Below are positions 28,301 to 37,095 of a stretch of DNA of 64,000 nt, piece by piece; the stretch's first letter is position 1; every line of letters starts with the position of its first letter. The notes below the pieces were generated by a model, which worked only from the letters and a program-made list of their open reading frames with translations, was not told the DNA's origin and ran no database searches. The stretch is from NCBI GenBank assembly GCA_947499615.1, contig CANMOP010000006.1, forward strand, positions 28,260 through 92,259. The letters are read 5' to 3'. The translations under genes and the position numbers were made by a program. This DNA is from RH-chloro-G1 sp003670575. GTDB lineage: Bacteria > Chloroflexota > Dehalococcoidia > UBA2979.

Positions 28301-28460
28301 GCGAGCTTCAGCGGGGCGCACCCGTGGGTCGGACGCGGCCGTGGCCCGCGCGACACCTCTACTCAATCTTGACCTTTTCGTCGGCGGCACGTTGCGGCCG
28401 GTGGGCGGGCACCACGTACAATCGCGCTGGCTCCCACCGCACACCCTCGGAGAGTACCTC

Positions 28461-29105
28461 GTGCCTGAGCCGCTGCCTCGGCGAATCCGTCCCCTGCTAC
28501 CCGGCGTATCGATTATAGACGGCGATCCCCTCGATGAGCAGACCGACGACGAATTAGTCGCCGGGCTGGCCGCGGGCCGCATCGCATCGCTGGAGCGGTT
28601 GTACGACCGCTATTCGTCGTTGGTGTTCTCTGTGAGTCTGCGTGTCCTATATGACTGGCAGCTCGCCGAGGATGTGACGCAGGAGGTGTTCCTTCGCCTC
28701 TGGCAACGCCCGGAGTCGTTCGATCCGACGCGAGGTCGCCTGCTGAGCTGGCTGATGTCGGTGACGCGCAATCGCGCGATCGACGAGCGCCGCAAGCTCT
28801 CCCGGCGCGCGCGCAGCGAGGATCAGGCCGACCCGCTGCCGGAGCTTGCGGAACACGGCGCCGATGGCGATCCTCCGGTCGCGCTGGCGCTGGCCGAGGT
28901 ACGTCGCGCGGTTCGTGGAGCGATGCAGTCGCTCCCGCCGTCGCAGCGCCAGGTGGTGGAGCTGGCCTACTTCGGTGGGCTGACGCAGGTCGAGATATCG
29001 GAACGCATCGGCGTGCCGCTGGGCACGGTGAAGACACGGGTGCGGCTGGCGATGCAGAAGCTGCGTCAGGCCCTGGATGAGGCACAGGTGGAGCGAACGC
29101 CGTGA
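28461..29105 (+). CDS. ECF RNA polymerase sigma factor, SigK-like
   Basis: A 214-residue extracytoplasmic-function sigma factor. Region 2 (ERLYDRYSSLVFSVSLRV, then AEDVTQEVFLRLWQRPESF) and region 4 (LPPSQRQVVELAYFGGLTQ, then IGVPLGTVKTRVRLAMQKLR) are both complete. GTG 28461 is preferred because GGAG lies nine bases upstream; an in-frame start at 28341 would add 40 residues without domain support. The next gene overlaps it by four bases and encodes an RskA-type anti-sigma factor, which matches SigK/SigL-RskA pairs elsewhere. Confidence 0.9.
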   Translation: MPEPLPRRIRPLLPGVSIIDGDPLDEQTDDELVAGLAAGRIASLERLYDRYSSLVFSVSLRVLYDWQLAEDVTQEVFLRLWQRPESFDPTRGRLLSWLMSVTRNRAIDERRKLSRRARSEDQADPLPELAEHGADGDPPVALALAEVRRAVRGAMQSLPPSQRQVVELAYFGGLTQVEISERIGVPLGTVKTRVRLAMQKLRQALDEAQVERTP

Positions 29106-29938
29106 CCCCTGAGGAACGCGAAGAGTTGTTGGCTGCCTGCGCGTTGGGCACCTTGCCCAGTCGCGAGGCGGCCACGGTGGAAGCGCTGGTGCGTTCCGAC
29201 AGCGCGGCAGCTCGATCGCTCGCGTCGTATCACGAGATCGTCGATATGGTTGCGTTGAGCGTGCCACTGCGGCGCGCTGATCCGGCGCTGCGTACGCACG
29301 TGTTGGCGGCTGCCCGAGCTGGCACGCCTACGCGTGCGCCGTGGAGCGCATCGCGGATTGCCGCGTTCGTTGCGGCGTCGGCGGCTTCGATGCTGCTGGT
29401 GGTGTGGGGCGTGAACCTGCAGCGCGGGCTCGCTCAACAGTCGCGTGACACTGCGGCGATCGCTGCGGTGGTCGAGGCGAGCGCGAAGCAGTTACAACAA
29501 CTCGCGGTTGCCGGTGTGAGTGCGCAGGCCTCCGAGGATCTTCGCGCGCAACTGCAGACTGCGGTGGCAGATCAGGAAGCACTGATCGCGATCAGCGCCG
29601 ACTCATCCGCGCGGGCGCATGTCCTGGAGACCACGTCGGCCGGGCATGGCGCCAGAGCACGATACCTCTGGAGCCCGGAGCTTGGCGCCGGCGTGCTGGT
29701 GGCTCGCGGGCTGCCGGACCTGCCGCTCGACTCGGTCTACCAAATTTGGTTGAACGACGGTTCCCGGGTCTATTCCGGCGGCACGTTCACACCTGACGAG
29801 CGTTCCATGGTGCAGAAGGTGATCCGCGTTGCAGCGGGCGCGCGCTCGCCGCTGCGGGTCACGGTCACCGTCTCGCCGGTGGGCGGGTCGGCGACCGCGG
29901 GGCGGCTGGTGGTGCTGTCCGGCAGCATCGAGCGCTAA
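29102..29938 (+). CDS. Anti-sigma factor, RskA family
   Basis: A 278-residue membrane anti-sigma factor. The N-terminal 80 residues are the cytoplasmic sigma-binding part (LLAACALGTLPSREAATVEA), a single helix lies at about 85-107, and the outer C-terminal RskA domain has the family block LPLDSVYQIWLNDGSRVYSGG. It has no His-x3-Cys-x2-Cys zinc motif, so redox control through zinc is not expected; release by regulated proteolysis is the family mode. It overlaps the sigma gene as GTGA and is convergent with the permease gene downstream. Confidence 0.88.
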   Translation: MTPEEREELLAACALGTLPSREAATVEALVRSDSAAARSLASYHEIVDMVALSVPLRRADPALRTHVLAAARAGTPTRAPWSASRIAAFVAASAASMLLVVWGVNLQRGLAQQSRDTAAIAAVVEASAKQLQQLAVAGVSAQASEDLRAQLQTAVADQEALIAISADSSARAHVLETTSAGHGARARYLWSPELGAGVLVARGLPDLPLDSVYQIWLNDGSRVYSGGTFTPDERSMVQKVIRVAAGARSPLRVTVTVSPVGGSATAGRLVVLSGSIER

Positions 29939-29957
29939 CCTGCGATCACGCCTTCGG

Positions 29958-31106
29958 TCAGTCGCGTTCCTCGATGATCGCTGCGGAGTCCGCGTTCGCA
30001 TGTCGGTTGAGCCACGCGCGTGACGGCTTGAACGCCTCGACGGGTGCGGCACCGCCCAGGCGACGGTCGGCGTACCAAAACATTTCGCGCAGGATCGCGG
30101 TGGCGGGGAGCGCGACGATCAACCCCGCGAAGCCGAACGCGGCGCCTACCAGTACCATCAGCAGCAGCACCATCCCCGGGTGGAGGTCCGTTGCCTGCCC
30201 CTGTATTCGGGGCACCAGGAAGTTGTTCTCCAGTTGCTGCACCACGAGATAGACCAGCGCGACGGCGATGATCTGTTCCGGCGCCGCCCCCGACACGAGT
30301 AGCAACCCTGGAATCGCACCGATCCAGGGACCGATGATCGGGATCAGTTCGGTTACGCCGGCCCACACGCCAAGGCCCAGTGATAGCGGGACGCCGAGCA
30401 ACGTGAGCGACACTCCGACGGCGGTGCCCACGATCAGGCCGAGCAGCAGTTGGCCTCGGATGTAGCGTCCCAGCACGGAATCAGCCATCGCCAGGACGTT
30501 CGCTGCATCATGGCGGAGCGGTGGCGGCACGGCGGCCATGATGCCGCGGAGCACTCCGTCGCGGTCTCGCATCATGTAGAACATCAGGAACGGCACGGCG
30601 GCATACCCGAAGATCACCGACAGCGTGCCGGTGACCACACTCACAGACTGTCGCGCCGCACCGGTGAGCGCGCCCGCAAGCGCACTGACAATGTCGCCAG
30701 CCGCCGTTTCCACCTGTTGTCTGGTTTCTGGAGACAAGCGGTCGCGATACTCGCGCAGGAGGAGATCGACCTGCTCGCGCGCGGTGACGAAGTACGCGGG
30801 GAGCGTGGCGATGAACTTCGACACCTGGTCAGCGAGGATCGGCAGCAGCGTGAGCAGCACCAACAGGATGATCGCGCCGAAGCCGAGGTAGACCAGCGCG
30901 ACGGCGAGGCCGCGTCGCACGGTCGCGTGCTTCGGAGAGTGGAGCGGGATGACGCTGGCGACGCGATCGACTAGCGGCGCGAGGGTGTACGCAAGCAGCG
31001 CGCCGACGGCCACTGGCATCAGTGCGCCACCCGCGAGTGCCATGACGTACACGATGGCCGCAAGCGTGGCCAGCCAGAGCGTGATTCGCCAGCGTTGAAT
31101 CGTCAT
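29958..31106 (-). CDS. AI-2E family transporter (PerM/YhhT type)
   Basis: A 382-residue membrane protein with about eight helices, including LAALAAIVYVMALAGGALMP-like N-terminal helices. A middle soluble segment (AREQVDLLLREYRDRLSPET) precedes the conserved IPIIGPWIGAIPGLLLV and HPGMVLLLMVLVGAAFGFAG blocks. Members export autoinducer-2, act in sodium or pH homeostasis, or are uncharacterised, so the substrate is not assigned. The ATG at 31106 is used. It is divergent from the Zur-type regulator and converges with rskA; no quorum-sensing gene is nearby. Confidence 0.87.
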   Translation of the reverse strand: MTIQRWRITLWLATLAAIVYVMALAGGALMPVAVGALLAYTLAPLVDRVASVIPLHSPKHATVRRGLAVALVYLGFGAIILLVLLTLLPILADQVSKFIATLPAYFVTAREQVDLLLREYRDRLSPETRQQVETAAGDIVSALAGALTGAARQSVSVVTGTLSVIFGYAAVPFLMFYMMRDRDGVLRGIMAAVPPPLRHDAANVLAMADSVLGRYIRGQLLLGLIVGTAVGVSLTLLGVPLSLGLGVWAGVTELIPIIGPWIGAIPGLLLVSGAAPEQIIAVALVYLVVQQLENNFLVPRIQGQATDLHPGMVLLLMVLVGAAFGFAGLIVALPATAILREMFWYADRRLGGAAPVEAFKPSRAWLNRHANADSAAIIEERD

Positions 31107-31211
31107 CGAGTGATCGCTTTCCCCGCGCGAATCCTGTTCATCGCTCCATTCTGACCGATGTGTGTCCGACGCGGGGGGGTCGTCTCCGGGTATGCGACGT
31201 TCGCGTGGTCA

Positions 31212-31240
31212 TTGACAGGCCTCGCGGCCCTCCCGACGAT
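31212..31240 (+). promoter_or_regulatory. Promoter of the Fur/Zur gene; predicted leaderless start
   Basis: TTGACA and GACGAT are separated by 17 bases, and the -10 ends six bases before the ATG at 31247, so the mRNA should start at the ATG. No ribosome site is visible. Confidence 0.65.
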
Positions 31241-31246
31241 GAACGC

Positions 31247-31708
31247 ATGGTGAACGTCGAGGTTCTCGAACGCGACCTCGCCCGCGAGGGGCATCGGGTG
31301 ACAGCGCCCCGACACGTGCTGCTGCAAGCGCTGAACTCCCTTGGCGATCATTTCAGCGCAGAGGGGCTTGCGGCTGCGGCGCCTGGTGTCGGTCGTGCGA
31401 CGGTGTTCCGGACGCTGCGGCTGCTCCAGTCGGTGGGTGCGGTCTGCCAGGTGGTCTTGGACGACGGCGCTGTTCAGTACCGGCTGACCACTGCCGGACA
31501 CCACCATCACATCGTCTGCTCTCGCTGCGGGGTGGTGAACGACTTCGTTGCGTGCGACATCACGGACCTCCTGGAGGAGTTGGCGCGGCGCACCGGGTAC
31601 GACATCGCGGCGCATCGGCTAGAGGTGTACGGCACCTGTGCGGGGTGCCAGACCGGGCTGGGCGCGACGGCCCGCCCCGGGAAGCCGACGAGTTCCCGGT
31701 CGGCCTGA
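31247..31708 (+). CDS. zur: Fur family metalloregulator, probably Zur
   Basis: A 153-residue Fur-family repressor. The winged helix (GHRVTAPRHVLLQAL, then GVGRATVFRTLRLL) precedes a dimerisation domain with the metal-binding run TAGHHHHIVCSRCGVVNDF and a second CxxC pair in GTCAGCQTG, giving the structural zinc site. Zur rather than Fur is inferred from its position 111 bases upstream of a zinc/manganese-type ABC transporter, which has a palindrome over its -10 box. A manganese or iron regulator remains possible. Confidence 0.82.
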   Translation: MVNVEVLERDLAREGHRVTAPRHVLLQALNSLGDHFSAEGLAAAAPGVGRATVFRTLRLLQSVGAVCQVVLDDGAVQYRLTTAGHHHHIVCSRCGVVNDFVACDITDLLEELARRTGYDIAAHRLEVYGTCAGCQTGLGATARPGKPTSSRSA

Positions 31709-31732
31709 CTCGCACGCCTGCACGCGCATCGA

Positions 31733-31768
31733 TTGACTCGTCCGGTGCCCGAAACGATACTCCGTATC
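31733..31768 (+). promoter_or_regulatory. Promoter with overlapping palindromic operator for the metal ABC transporter
   Basis: TTGACT and GATACT are separated by 17 bases (31733-31761). A perfect inverted repeat GATAC-TCC-GTATC at 31756-31768 covers the -10 and is flanked by AA and AATT. It lies between the Zur-type gene and its likely target, so repressor binding there would block polymerase. Confidence 0.7.
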
Positions 31769-31819
31769 AATTGGTGAGTTCGTCGCGACGGATCACTGTC
31801 GCGTGCGTCGGAGTGAGCC

Positions 31820-32704
31820 GTGCCTGATCCCAGCCTCGTCTCGGGTGCTCGCGCTCGTGCTGGCGCTGTTGCGCCACATGAGTTGCCACGCACGGTGCTT
31901 GGTCCGGAGCACACGCACGGCGCGGCGGCACTGGAGGTGCGCGACCTGTGGGCCGGGTATCCCGGCCAGCCTCCCGCGATCGAGGGCGTGACACTCTCGG
32001 TGCCGCTCGGCGAGATCGTCGGACTGATCGGCCCGAACGGTGCCGGCAAGTCGACGCTGTTCAAGGCCATCCTCGGCCTGGTGGAGCCGCTGCGAGGTGA
32101 GGTGCGCGCCTTCGGCGTACCCATCGCGCAGGCGCGCGAGCAGATCGCCTACATGCCGCAGGTCGAAGAGGTGGACTGGGCGTTTCCGGTCTCAGTGATG
32201 GACGTGGTGCTGATGGGTCGGCAGTTCGGGACCCGACCGTTCCGCCGGGTCACCGAGGAGGATCGCCGCGCCGCTGCAGACGCAGTGGAGCGAGTGGCGC
32301 TGTCTCCGTACGCAGGCCGGCAAGTCGGGCAGCTCTCGGGCGGGCAGCGTCGACGCGTGCTTATGGCGCGGGCGATCGCACGCGGGGCGCGACTGCTGCT
32401 GCTGGACGAGCCTTTTGCTGGCCTCGATGCCGCGGTGCAGCACGACCTGATTGCGATCCTCGATGGACTCGCGCGCGAGGGGCGGAGCGTGCTGGTGGCG
32501 ACGCATGACCTCTCGTGTGTCGCCAACTCGTGCGACGAGGCGATCTGCCTGAACAAGCAGTTGATCGCCGCCGGTCCATCCGCCGAGGTGCTGACGGAGG
32601 AGATACTGGCGCGGACGTTCCAGCGCCACCTGCTGTCCATCGGCAGTGGGGGCACCGTGCACATCGTCTCCGACGAACACGCGGGACAACGTGCAGATGA
32701 CTGA
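31820..32704 (+). CDS. znuC: Metal ABC transporter ATP-binding protein (ZnuC-like)
   Basis: A 294-residue ATPase of zinc/manganese importers. Walker A is LIGPNGAGKSTLFKAI, the signature is GQLSGGQRRRVLMARAIA, Walker B is LLLLDEPFAGLD and the switch His is in ATHD. The Q-loop region YMPQVEEVDWAFPVSV with VLMGRQ is typical of metal-type ATPases. The first 30 residues form a weakly conserved extension; the GTG at 31820 follows GGAGTGAG. It overlaps the permease gene by eight bases. The substrate-binding lipoprotein is not in the window. Confidence 0.9.
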   Translation: MPDPSLVSGARARAGAVAPHELPRTVLGPEHTHGAAALEVRDLWAGYPGQPPAIEGVTLSVPLGEIVGLIGPNGAGKSTLFKAILGLVEPLRGEVRAFGVPIAQAREQIAYMPQVEEVDWAFPVSVMDVVLMGRQFGTRPFRRVTEEDRRAAADAVERVALSPYAGRQVGQLSGGQRRRVLMARAIARGARLLLLDEPFAGLDAAVQHDLIAILDGLAREGRSVLVATHDLSCVANSCDEAICLNKQLIAAGPSAEVLTEEILARTFQRHLLSIGSGGTVHIVSDEHAGQRADD

Positions 32705-33572
32705 CGTCGTGACCGGCATCGTGGGTTGGATTGTGGAGCCGTACCGCTACGAGTTCATGCGGGCGGCGTTGGCGGCGCTGGTGCTCATCAGCGTGGTGAG
32801 TGCCGTGGTCGGCGCGTTTGTGGTGCACAAGGGGTTGGCGTTCCTCGGCGATGCGCTGGCGCACTCGACGCTCGCGGGCGTGGCGATCGCGTTCGTGGCC
32901 GGGGGGAACGTGAGCGTTGGCGCGCTGATCGCGGCGGCCGTGACGGCGCTCGGCATCGGCTGGACGCAGCGCCGTGCGGGGGTCTCGTACGACACGGCGA
33001 TCGGCATCCTCTTCGTCGGCATGTTCTCCATTGGCATCCTGGTGCTCTCGTTGCGGAGCGGGTACACGCCCGACCTGTTCTCGTTCGTCTTCGGCAACAT
33101 CCTTGGGGTGTCGACGTCGGACCTGGTCGGGGCGGCGATCCTCACGGTGCTGGTGCTGTTGTTTGTGGCGGCGTTCTACCGCGACCTCGTGTTCGTCGCG
33201 TACGACCCCGCGATGGCGACGGCGTCCGGGCTGCCGGTGGCAGCGTTCCAGTACGCGATTCTGCTGTTGATCGGCGTGGCGGTGGTGGTGGCCCTGAAGG
33301 CGATCGGCATCGTGCTGGTGAACGCGATGCTCATCATCCCTGCGGCGACATCCAGCCTGGTCGCCACGCGGCTGCCGGGCATCGTCGGTGGCGGGCTGGT
33401 GGTGGCGCTGGCCGCCTCGGTGGTGGGACTGCATGTCTCGTACTACGTTGGCGTGGCGGCCAGCCCTGCGATCGTGCTGGTCGCCTGCCTGATCTTCGCC
33501 GTCGCGCTGGCGTACACCTCGTGGCGGGCGCGACGCATGCCCGAGGCGGCTCGTGTCGTCGAGGCGGGGTAG
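32697..33572 (+). CDS. znuB: Metal ABC transporter permease (ZnuB-like)
   Basis: A 291-residue ABC-3 family permease with about eight to nine helices. Conserved blocks are VGAFVVHKGLAFLGDALAHS near the N-terminus, FGNILGVSTSDL in the middle and IGIVLVNAMLIIPAATSSLV in the C-terminal half. With ZnuC it would import zinc or manganese. The ATG at 32697 overlaps the ATPase gene. A small hairpin follows the stop, so the unit appears to end here without a binding-protein gene, which must be elsewhere. Confidence 0.9.
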   Translation: MTDVVTGIVGWIVEPYRYEFMRAALAALVLISVVSAVVGAFVVHKGLAFLGDALAHSTLAGVAIAFVAGGNVSVGALIAAAVTALGIGWTQRRAGVSYDTAIGILFVGMFSIGILVLSLRSGYTPDLFSFVFGNILGVSTSDLVGAAILTVLVLLFVAAFYRDLVFVAYDPAMATASGLPVAAFQYAILLLIGVAVVVALKAIGIVLVNAMLIIPAATSSLVATRLPGIVGGGLVVALAASVVGLHVSYYVGVAASPAIVLVACLIFAVALAYTSWRARRMPEAARVVEAG

Positions 33573-33581
33573 GCTGCGGCG

Positions 33582-33602
33582 GTAGGGTTCGCCCGACCCT
33601 AC
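33582..33602 (+). terminator. Hairpin after the metal transporter genes
   Basis: Seven-base-pair stem GTAGGGT/ACCCTAC with a 7-base loop that can pair further, nine bases after the permease stop. It immediately precedes the next promoter; no U-tract is seen. Confidence 0.5.
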
Positions 33603-33605
33603 GGG

Positions 33606-33634
33606 TTGAGCAGGTGGGACGGGCGTTCTACGCT
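33606..33634 (+). promoter_or_regulatory. Promoter of the GltD-like gene
   Basis: TTGAGC and TACGCT are separated by 17 bases, 44 bases upstream of the ATG at 33679. Confidence 0.5.
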
Positions 33635-33678
33635 GGTGGCTGACCGGCTCCGCGAAGCACAGGACTGGCAGGGCAGCC

Positions 33679-35166
33679 ATGAACGAGCACACCCACGGTA
33701 CGGACACCTCGGAGAATACCGGCGAGGCGAGCCGGCTCCCGAAGCCCGACCCGAAGCAGATCGACCGCAAAGGGCGTCTCGGGATGCCCTCGCACCTGCC
33801 GTTGAAGCAGGACCCGGCCGTGCGCGTGCACAACTGGGACGAGGTCTCCTTCCTCTTCGACCCGGAGATCGCGAAAGCCGAGGCTCAGCGCTGTATCCAG
33901 TGCCCGGCGGCACCCTGCCAAAAGGCGTGCCCGGTGCACAACGACATCCCGTGGGCGTTCTGGCAGTTGGAGCACGGCGACATCACCGCCGCTGCCGACA
34001 TCTTCCGCGACACCAGCGCGCTACCGGAGATGTGCGGCCGACTCTGTCCGCAGGAGCGGCTGTGCGAGGGTCACTGCGTCGTCGGCAAGAACGCTGCGCC
34101 AGTGGCCATCGGCAAGCTCGAGGTGTTCGTCACCGAGTGGCAGCGCAAGAACGATGCGTACCGGCCGGCTCCCGCTGCGGCATCCACCGGTAAGACCGTC
34201 GCGATCGTCGGCAGTGGGCCGGCGGGCATCGGCGCGGCCGAGCGGCTCGCGCGCAACGGGCACGCGGTGACGATCTTCGAGGCGTGGCCGAAGCCGGGTG
34301 GGTTGCTGCGCTACGGCATCCCGAACTTCAAGCAGAACAAGCCCGCCGTCGATCGCAAGTTCGTCGAGCTGGAGGCGATGGGGGTGCGCTGCGTCACCGA
34401 CACCTTTGTCGGGCGCGACCTACCGATGGCGGACATTGAGCGCGACTTCGACGCGGTATTCCTCGCGTTCGGTGCGCCGCAGGGCTCGCGCCTCGGCATC
34501 GCGAACGAGGACGCGCCTGGCGTGTTTCGCGCGACTGAGTGGCTGGTGCGCGGCAACCTGCCGCCCGAGGAGCTGCCCGAGGCGATGCGCACGCCGCTCC
34601 CGAACGCGCAGAACGTGGTTGTTGTCGGCGGTGGCGACACCTCGATGGACTGCGTGCGCACGGGGATCCGCATTGGCGCACCGAACGTCACGCTGATTTA
34701 CCGCCGCACCGAGGCGGAGATGCAGGGCCGCACGGAGGAGCGCAAGCACGCCCGTGAGGAGGGCGTGCAGTTCGAGTTCCTCACCGCGCCGGTGGAGGTG
34801 GTGGTGGATGCTGCGGGCCATGTGTCCGCGCTGCGCTGCCGCCGGATGCGCCTCGGCGAGCCGGATGAGAGCGGCCGCGCCCGCCCCGAGCCGGTGCCGG
34901 ACTCCGAGTTCGATGTGCCCGCCGACGTGATCGTCACGGCGATCGGCTACAACACCGACCCGATCTGGGGCGAGACCGCGCCCGAGGTTAATCGCGACTC
35001 GTGGAGCCGCGTGATCGTCGACCCCTCGACGATGCGCACCAGCCATCGAGGGGTGTTCGCGGGCGGCGACAACGTCAACGGCGCCGACCTGGTGGTCACC
35101 GCGCTGGCGGACGGGCTGAAGGCCGCTGCCGCGATTGATGCCTACCTCGCGGACGGCAACTGGTAG
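33679..35166 (+). CDS. GltD-like NAD(P)H-dependent iron-sulfur oxidoreductase (glutamate synthase small subunit type)
   Basis: A 495-residue flavoprotein. The N-terminal cluster domain has CIQCPAAPCQKACPV and a second set MCGRLCPQERLCEGHC, about residues 75-135. An FAD-binding Rossmann motif follows (VAIVGSGPAGIGAAERLA, about 174), then the NADPH site VVVGGGDTSMDC and the final GGDNVNGADLVVTA. This is the GltD fold. No gltB is adjacent, so it may serve another partner such as a PreT-like dehydrogenase or an electron-bifurcating system. The ATG at 33679 follows a GGCAGGG sequence. Confidence 0.85.
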   Translation: MNEHTHGTDTSENTGEASRLPKPDPKQIDRKGRLGMPSHLPLKQDPAVRVHNWDEVSFLFDPEIAKAEAQRCIQCPAAPCQKACPVHNDIPWAFWQLEHGDITAAADIFRDTSALPEMCGRLCPQERLCEGHCVVGKNAAPVAIGKLEVFVTEWQRKNDAYRPAPAAASTGKTVAIVGSGPAGIGAAERLARNGHAVTIFEAWPKPGGLLRYGIPNFKQNKPAVDRKFVELEAMGVRCVTDTFVGRDLPMADIERDFDAVFLAFGAPQGSRLGIANEDAPGVFRATEWLVRGNLPPEELPEAMRTPLPNAQNVVVVGGGDTSMDCVRTGIRIGAPNVTLIYRRTEAEMQGRTEERKHAREEGVQFEFLTAPVEVVVDAAGHVSALRCRRMRLGEPDESGRARPEPVPDSEFDVPADVIVTAIGYNTDPIWGETAPEVNRDSWSRVIVDPSTMRTSHRGVFAGGDNVNGADLVVTALADGLKAAAAIDAYLADGNW

Positions 35167-35199
35167 GCGGTTCCGCGTGGACACGTCAGGCTGCGTGCG

Positions 35200-35613
35200 A
35201 TGACCGTCGACTTTTTTGCGCTGCGGCGTGGCGATGTGCTGCCTTCGGTCACGTTCGCGATGAGCGGCGATGAGGTGCGCGCGTACCTCGACGCGACCGG
35301 CGAGGCGCACGACCGCTGGAGCGAGTTGGTGCCGCCGTTGGCGCTGGGCGCGTTGGCGCTGGGCGCACTGATGGAACAACTACCGCTGCCGTCCGGTGCG
35401 CTGCATGCGGCGCAGGAGTTCGAGTTCCTTGCGCCGGTCGCGCACGACGCGCGTGTCGAGGTGCAGATGAGCGTCGCGCAGCAGGCGGTGCGTGCTGGCT
35501 CGACGATCGTCGTGATCGCGAGCGTGCTGGAGAGCGGCGGCGAGCCGGTCGCGCGCGCGCGCAGCACCGTCATGGCAGCGGCCGAAGCCGCTCCGGGAAC
35601 GGTGGCGTCGTGA
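35200..35613 (+). CDS. MaoC-like hotdog protein, N-terminal dehydratase type
   Basis: A 137-residue single hotdog domain like the N-terminal half of two-domain MaoC/Hsd17b4-type dehydratases. Visible blocks are LRRGDVLPSVTFAMSGDEV and HAAQEFEFLAPVAHDARV. It lacks the catalytic Asp-x4-His hydratase motif, which is present in the next gene, so the two probably form a heterodimer in which this one is the non-catalytic partner. It overlaps the next gene by four bases (GTGA) and starts 33 bases after the GltD-like gene. Confidence 0.72.
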   Translation: MTVDFFALRRGDVLPSVTFAMSGDEVRAYLDATGEAHDRWSELVPPLALGALALGALMEQLPLPSGALHAAQEFEFLAPVAHDARVEVQMSVAQQAVRAGSTIVVIASVLESGGEPVARARSTVMAAAEAAPGTVAS

Positions 35614-36005
35614 GCGCGTTCGAGGTGACACCGGTGACGCGGCTGATCGACCAGCCTCGCGTCGATGCGTACGCGCTCGCCGCGCATGACCCGAACCGCA
35701 TTCACACCGATGCCGCCTTCGCCGCCACGACGCCGTTCGGGCGGCCGATCGCGCACGGCATGCTGGTGCTGGCGCTGGTCTCCGAGGCGATGACGGGCGC
35801 GTTCGGGGAGCGCTGGGCGACCTCGGGCACGCTGAACGTGCGATGGCGTGCACCCGCAATCCCGCCGGTCACCGTCACCGTGCGTGCGAGCCTCAAGTCG
35901 GACGTCGATGGGCTCGCGACGTATGACGTGGTGTGCGAGGACGACGCGGGCGGCGTGCTGCTCACCGGCACCGCGAGCGTACGCACCGTCGAGGCGGGCG
36001 CGTGA
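35610..36005 (+). CDS. MaoC-like enoyl/acyl dehydratase subunit with catalytic motif
   Basis: A 131-residue hotdog hydratase. The active-site pattern AAHDPNRIHTDAAFA has the Asp and His expected of (R)-specific enoyl-CoA hydratases, and RPIAHGMLVLALVSEAMTG is the usual second block. Together with the preceding gene it matches the split dehydratase pairs seen for acyl-CoA or HadAB-type enzymes. Substrate chain length is not predictable. It overlaps both neighbours by four bases, so the three hotdog genes form a tight unit. Confidence 0.8.
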   Translation: MSAFEVTPVTRLIDQPRVDAYALAAHDPNRIHTDAAFAATTPFGRPIAHGMLVLALVSEAMTGAFGERWATSGTLNVRWRAPAIPPVTVTVRASLKSDVDGLATYDVVCEDDAGGVLLTGTASVRTVEAGA

Positions 36006-36508
36006 CCTCGACGCCGCCGGACGCGGCGGGCGGGTTCGGCGAGTCGGGGATCGACCCGACGCTGTTCGAGCAGTACTGCTTCGGCTGCGGGCGGCACAAC
36101 CCGATCGGCCTGCACCTCGGGTTTGCACGCGACGGCGATGGGGACGACGCGGGCGTGGTGGCGTACTACACGCCGCGCCGCGAGGACCAGGGCTTCCCCG
36201 AGGTGATGCACGGCGGGCTGCTCTCGCTGCTGCTGGACGAGGCGATGGGCTGGGCGATGTACGCGGACCGGCTGTTCGCCGTGACCGCGAAGATGGAGCT
36301 GCGCTACCGCCGCCCGGTCGGCGTGGAGTCGACGCTCACGATACGCGCACGCATCACTCGGCAGCGGGGTCGCCGCATCGAGGCCGAGGCGACGATCACC
36401 GACGAGCACGGCGTGCCACTGGTGGACGCCAACGCGCTGTTCATTCGCATGTCACCGGACGCCGAGGCGCGCGCACTCGCCTCGTTCCGCGCCAGCGGCG
36501 CGGCGTAG
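36002..36508 (+). CDS. PaaI-type hotdog thioesterase
   Basis: A 168-residue acyl-CoA thioesterase of the PaaI/4HBT group. The block FPEVMHGGLLSLLLDEAMGW holds the usual HGG and catalytic acidic residue, and CFGCGRHNPIGLHLGF near residue 25 is the extra Cys-rich entry common in a subset of these proteins. The GTG at 36002 overlaps the previous stop. It is the third hotdog gene in the cluster, so a common acyl-CoA route is likely though unidentified. Confidence 0.82.
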   Translation: MTSTPPDAAGGFGESGIDPTLFEQYCFGCGRHNPIGLHLGFARDGDGDDAGVVAYYTPRREDQGFPEVMHGGLLSLLLDEAMGWAMYADRLFAVTAKMELRYRRPVGVESTLTIRARITRQRGRRIEAEATITDEHGVPLVDANALFIRMSPDAEARALASFRASGAA

Positions 36509-36564
36509 CGGGGGCGTGCGAGGTGAGCAGAAGCGAGTGATCACTGCCGCGCGACTGTGCCGCC

Positions 36565-37095
36565 TCAAGGACTGACCACCGTAATCGGAAGCTCGACGCC
36601 TTGAAATGACCCATCGCGCGGCGACGGCTCCCCCACCCGGAGCACTTGTCGCCCCTCTGCTACATCAACCTCTGCAACGAACGGTGACAGTTCCCCGATT
36701 GGACCGTCAGCGATCGTGATCTCGATCGTCTCCCAGAGCCCCGTGTTTTGGTCGAGGAGTTCGACGACAACGTTCTTCTCGAAAGTATTCGCCATCCCGT
36801 GAATATGGAACGGAGTATGTAGTCGAGCCCCCGGTTTAGGTGACAAGACAACGACATGGGCGTCGGGGTCATCCAAGTAGCTCACGAGCCCGCGGTCTGA
36901 GATGACGCCCAGTACCGGGATTCGGATCGTTCGCGATCGCGCCCCGGGGGCCGGGTAGTAGACGATCACTCGTTCCCGAAAGAACCGGACATAGGCCGCT
37001 AGGGTTCCGATCATCGCCAGCGGGCCGAGCGCCCATATGGCCCACGGCACCCATTTGGCATCGGCGAAAGAGAGCAACGGTACGTGTTGGGCCAC
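36565..37095 (-). CDS. Membrane-anchored protein with a Gmad2-like immunoglobulin domain
   Basis: A 176-residue protein with one N-terminal helix (about residues 15-38). The C-terminal beta domain pattern GARLHTPFHIHGMANTFEKNVVVELLDQ ... GEPSPRDGSFQGVELPITV resembles Gmad2, an Ig-like domain of spore-germination and surface proteins. The function is unknown. GTG 37095 directly abuts the TAG of a 46-codon membrane-peptide frame upstream, so the two are probably coupled. Composition is less GC-rich than the flanking genes, suggesting transfer. Confidence 0.62.
   Translation of the reverse strand: MAQHVPLLSFADAKWVPWAIWALGPLAMIGTLAAYVRFFRERVIVYYPAPGARSRTIRIPVLGVISDRGLVSYLDDPDAHVVVLSPKPGARLHTPFHIHGMANTFEKNVVVELLDQNTGLWETIEITIADGPIGELSPFVAEVDVAEGRQVLRVGEPSPRDGSFQGVELPITVVSP

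Noticed and set aside
32361..33833. 490-codon open frame opposite the metal transporter genes
   Set aside because: Arg/His-rich shadow sequence; both transporter genes are clear on the other strand.
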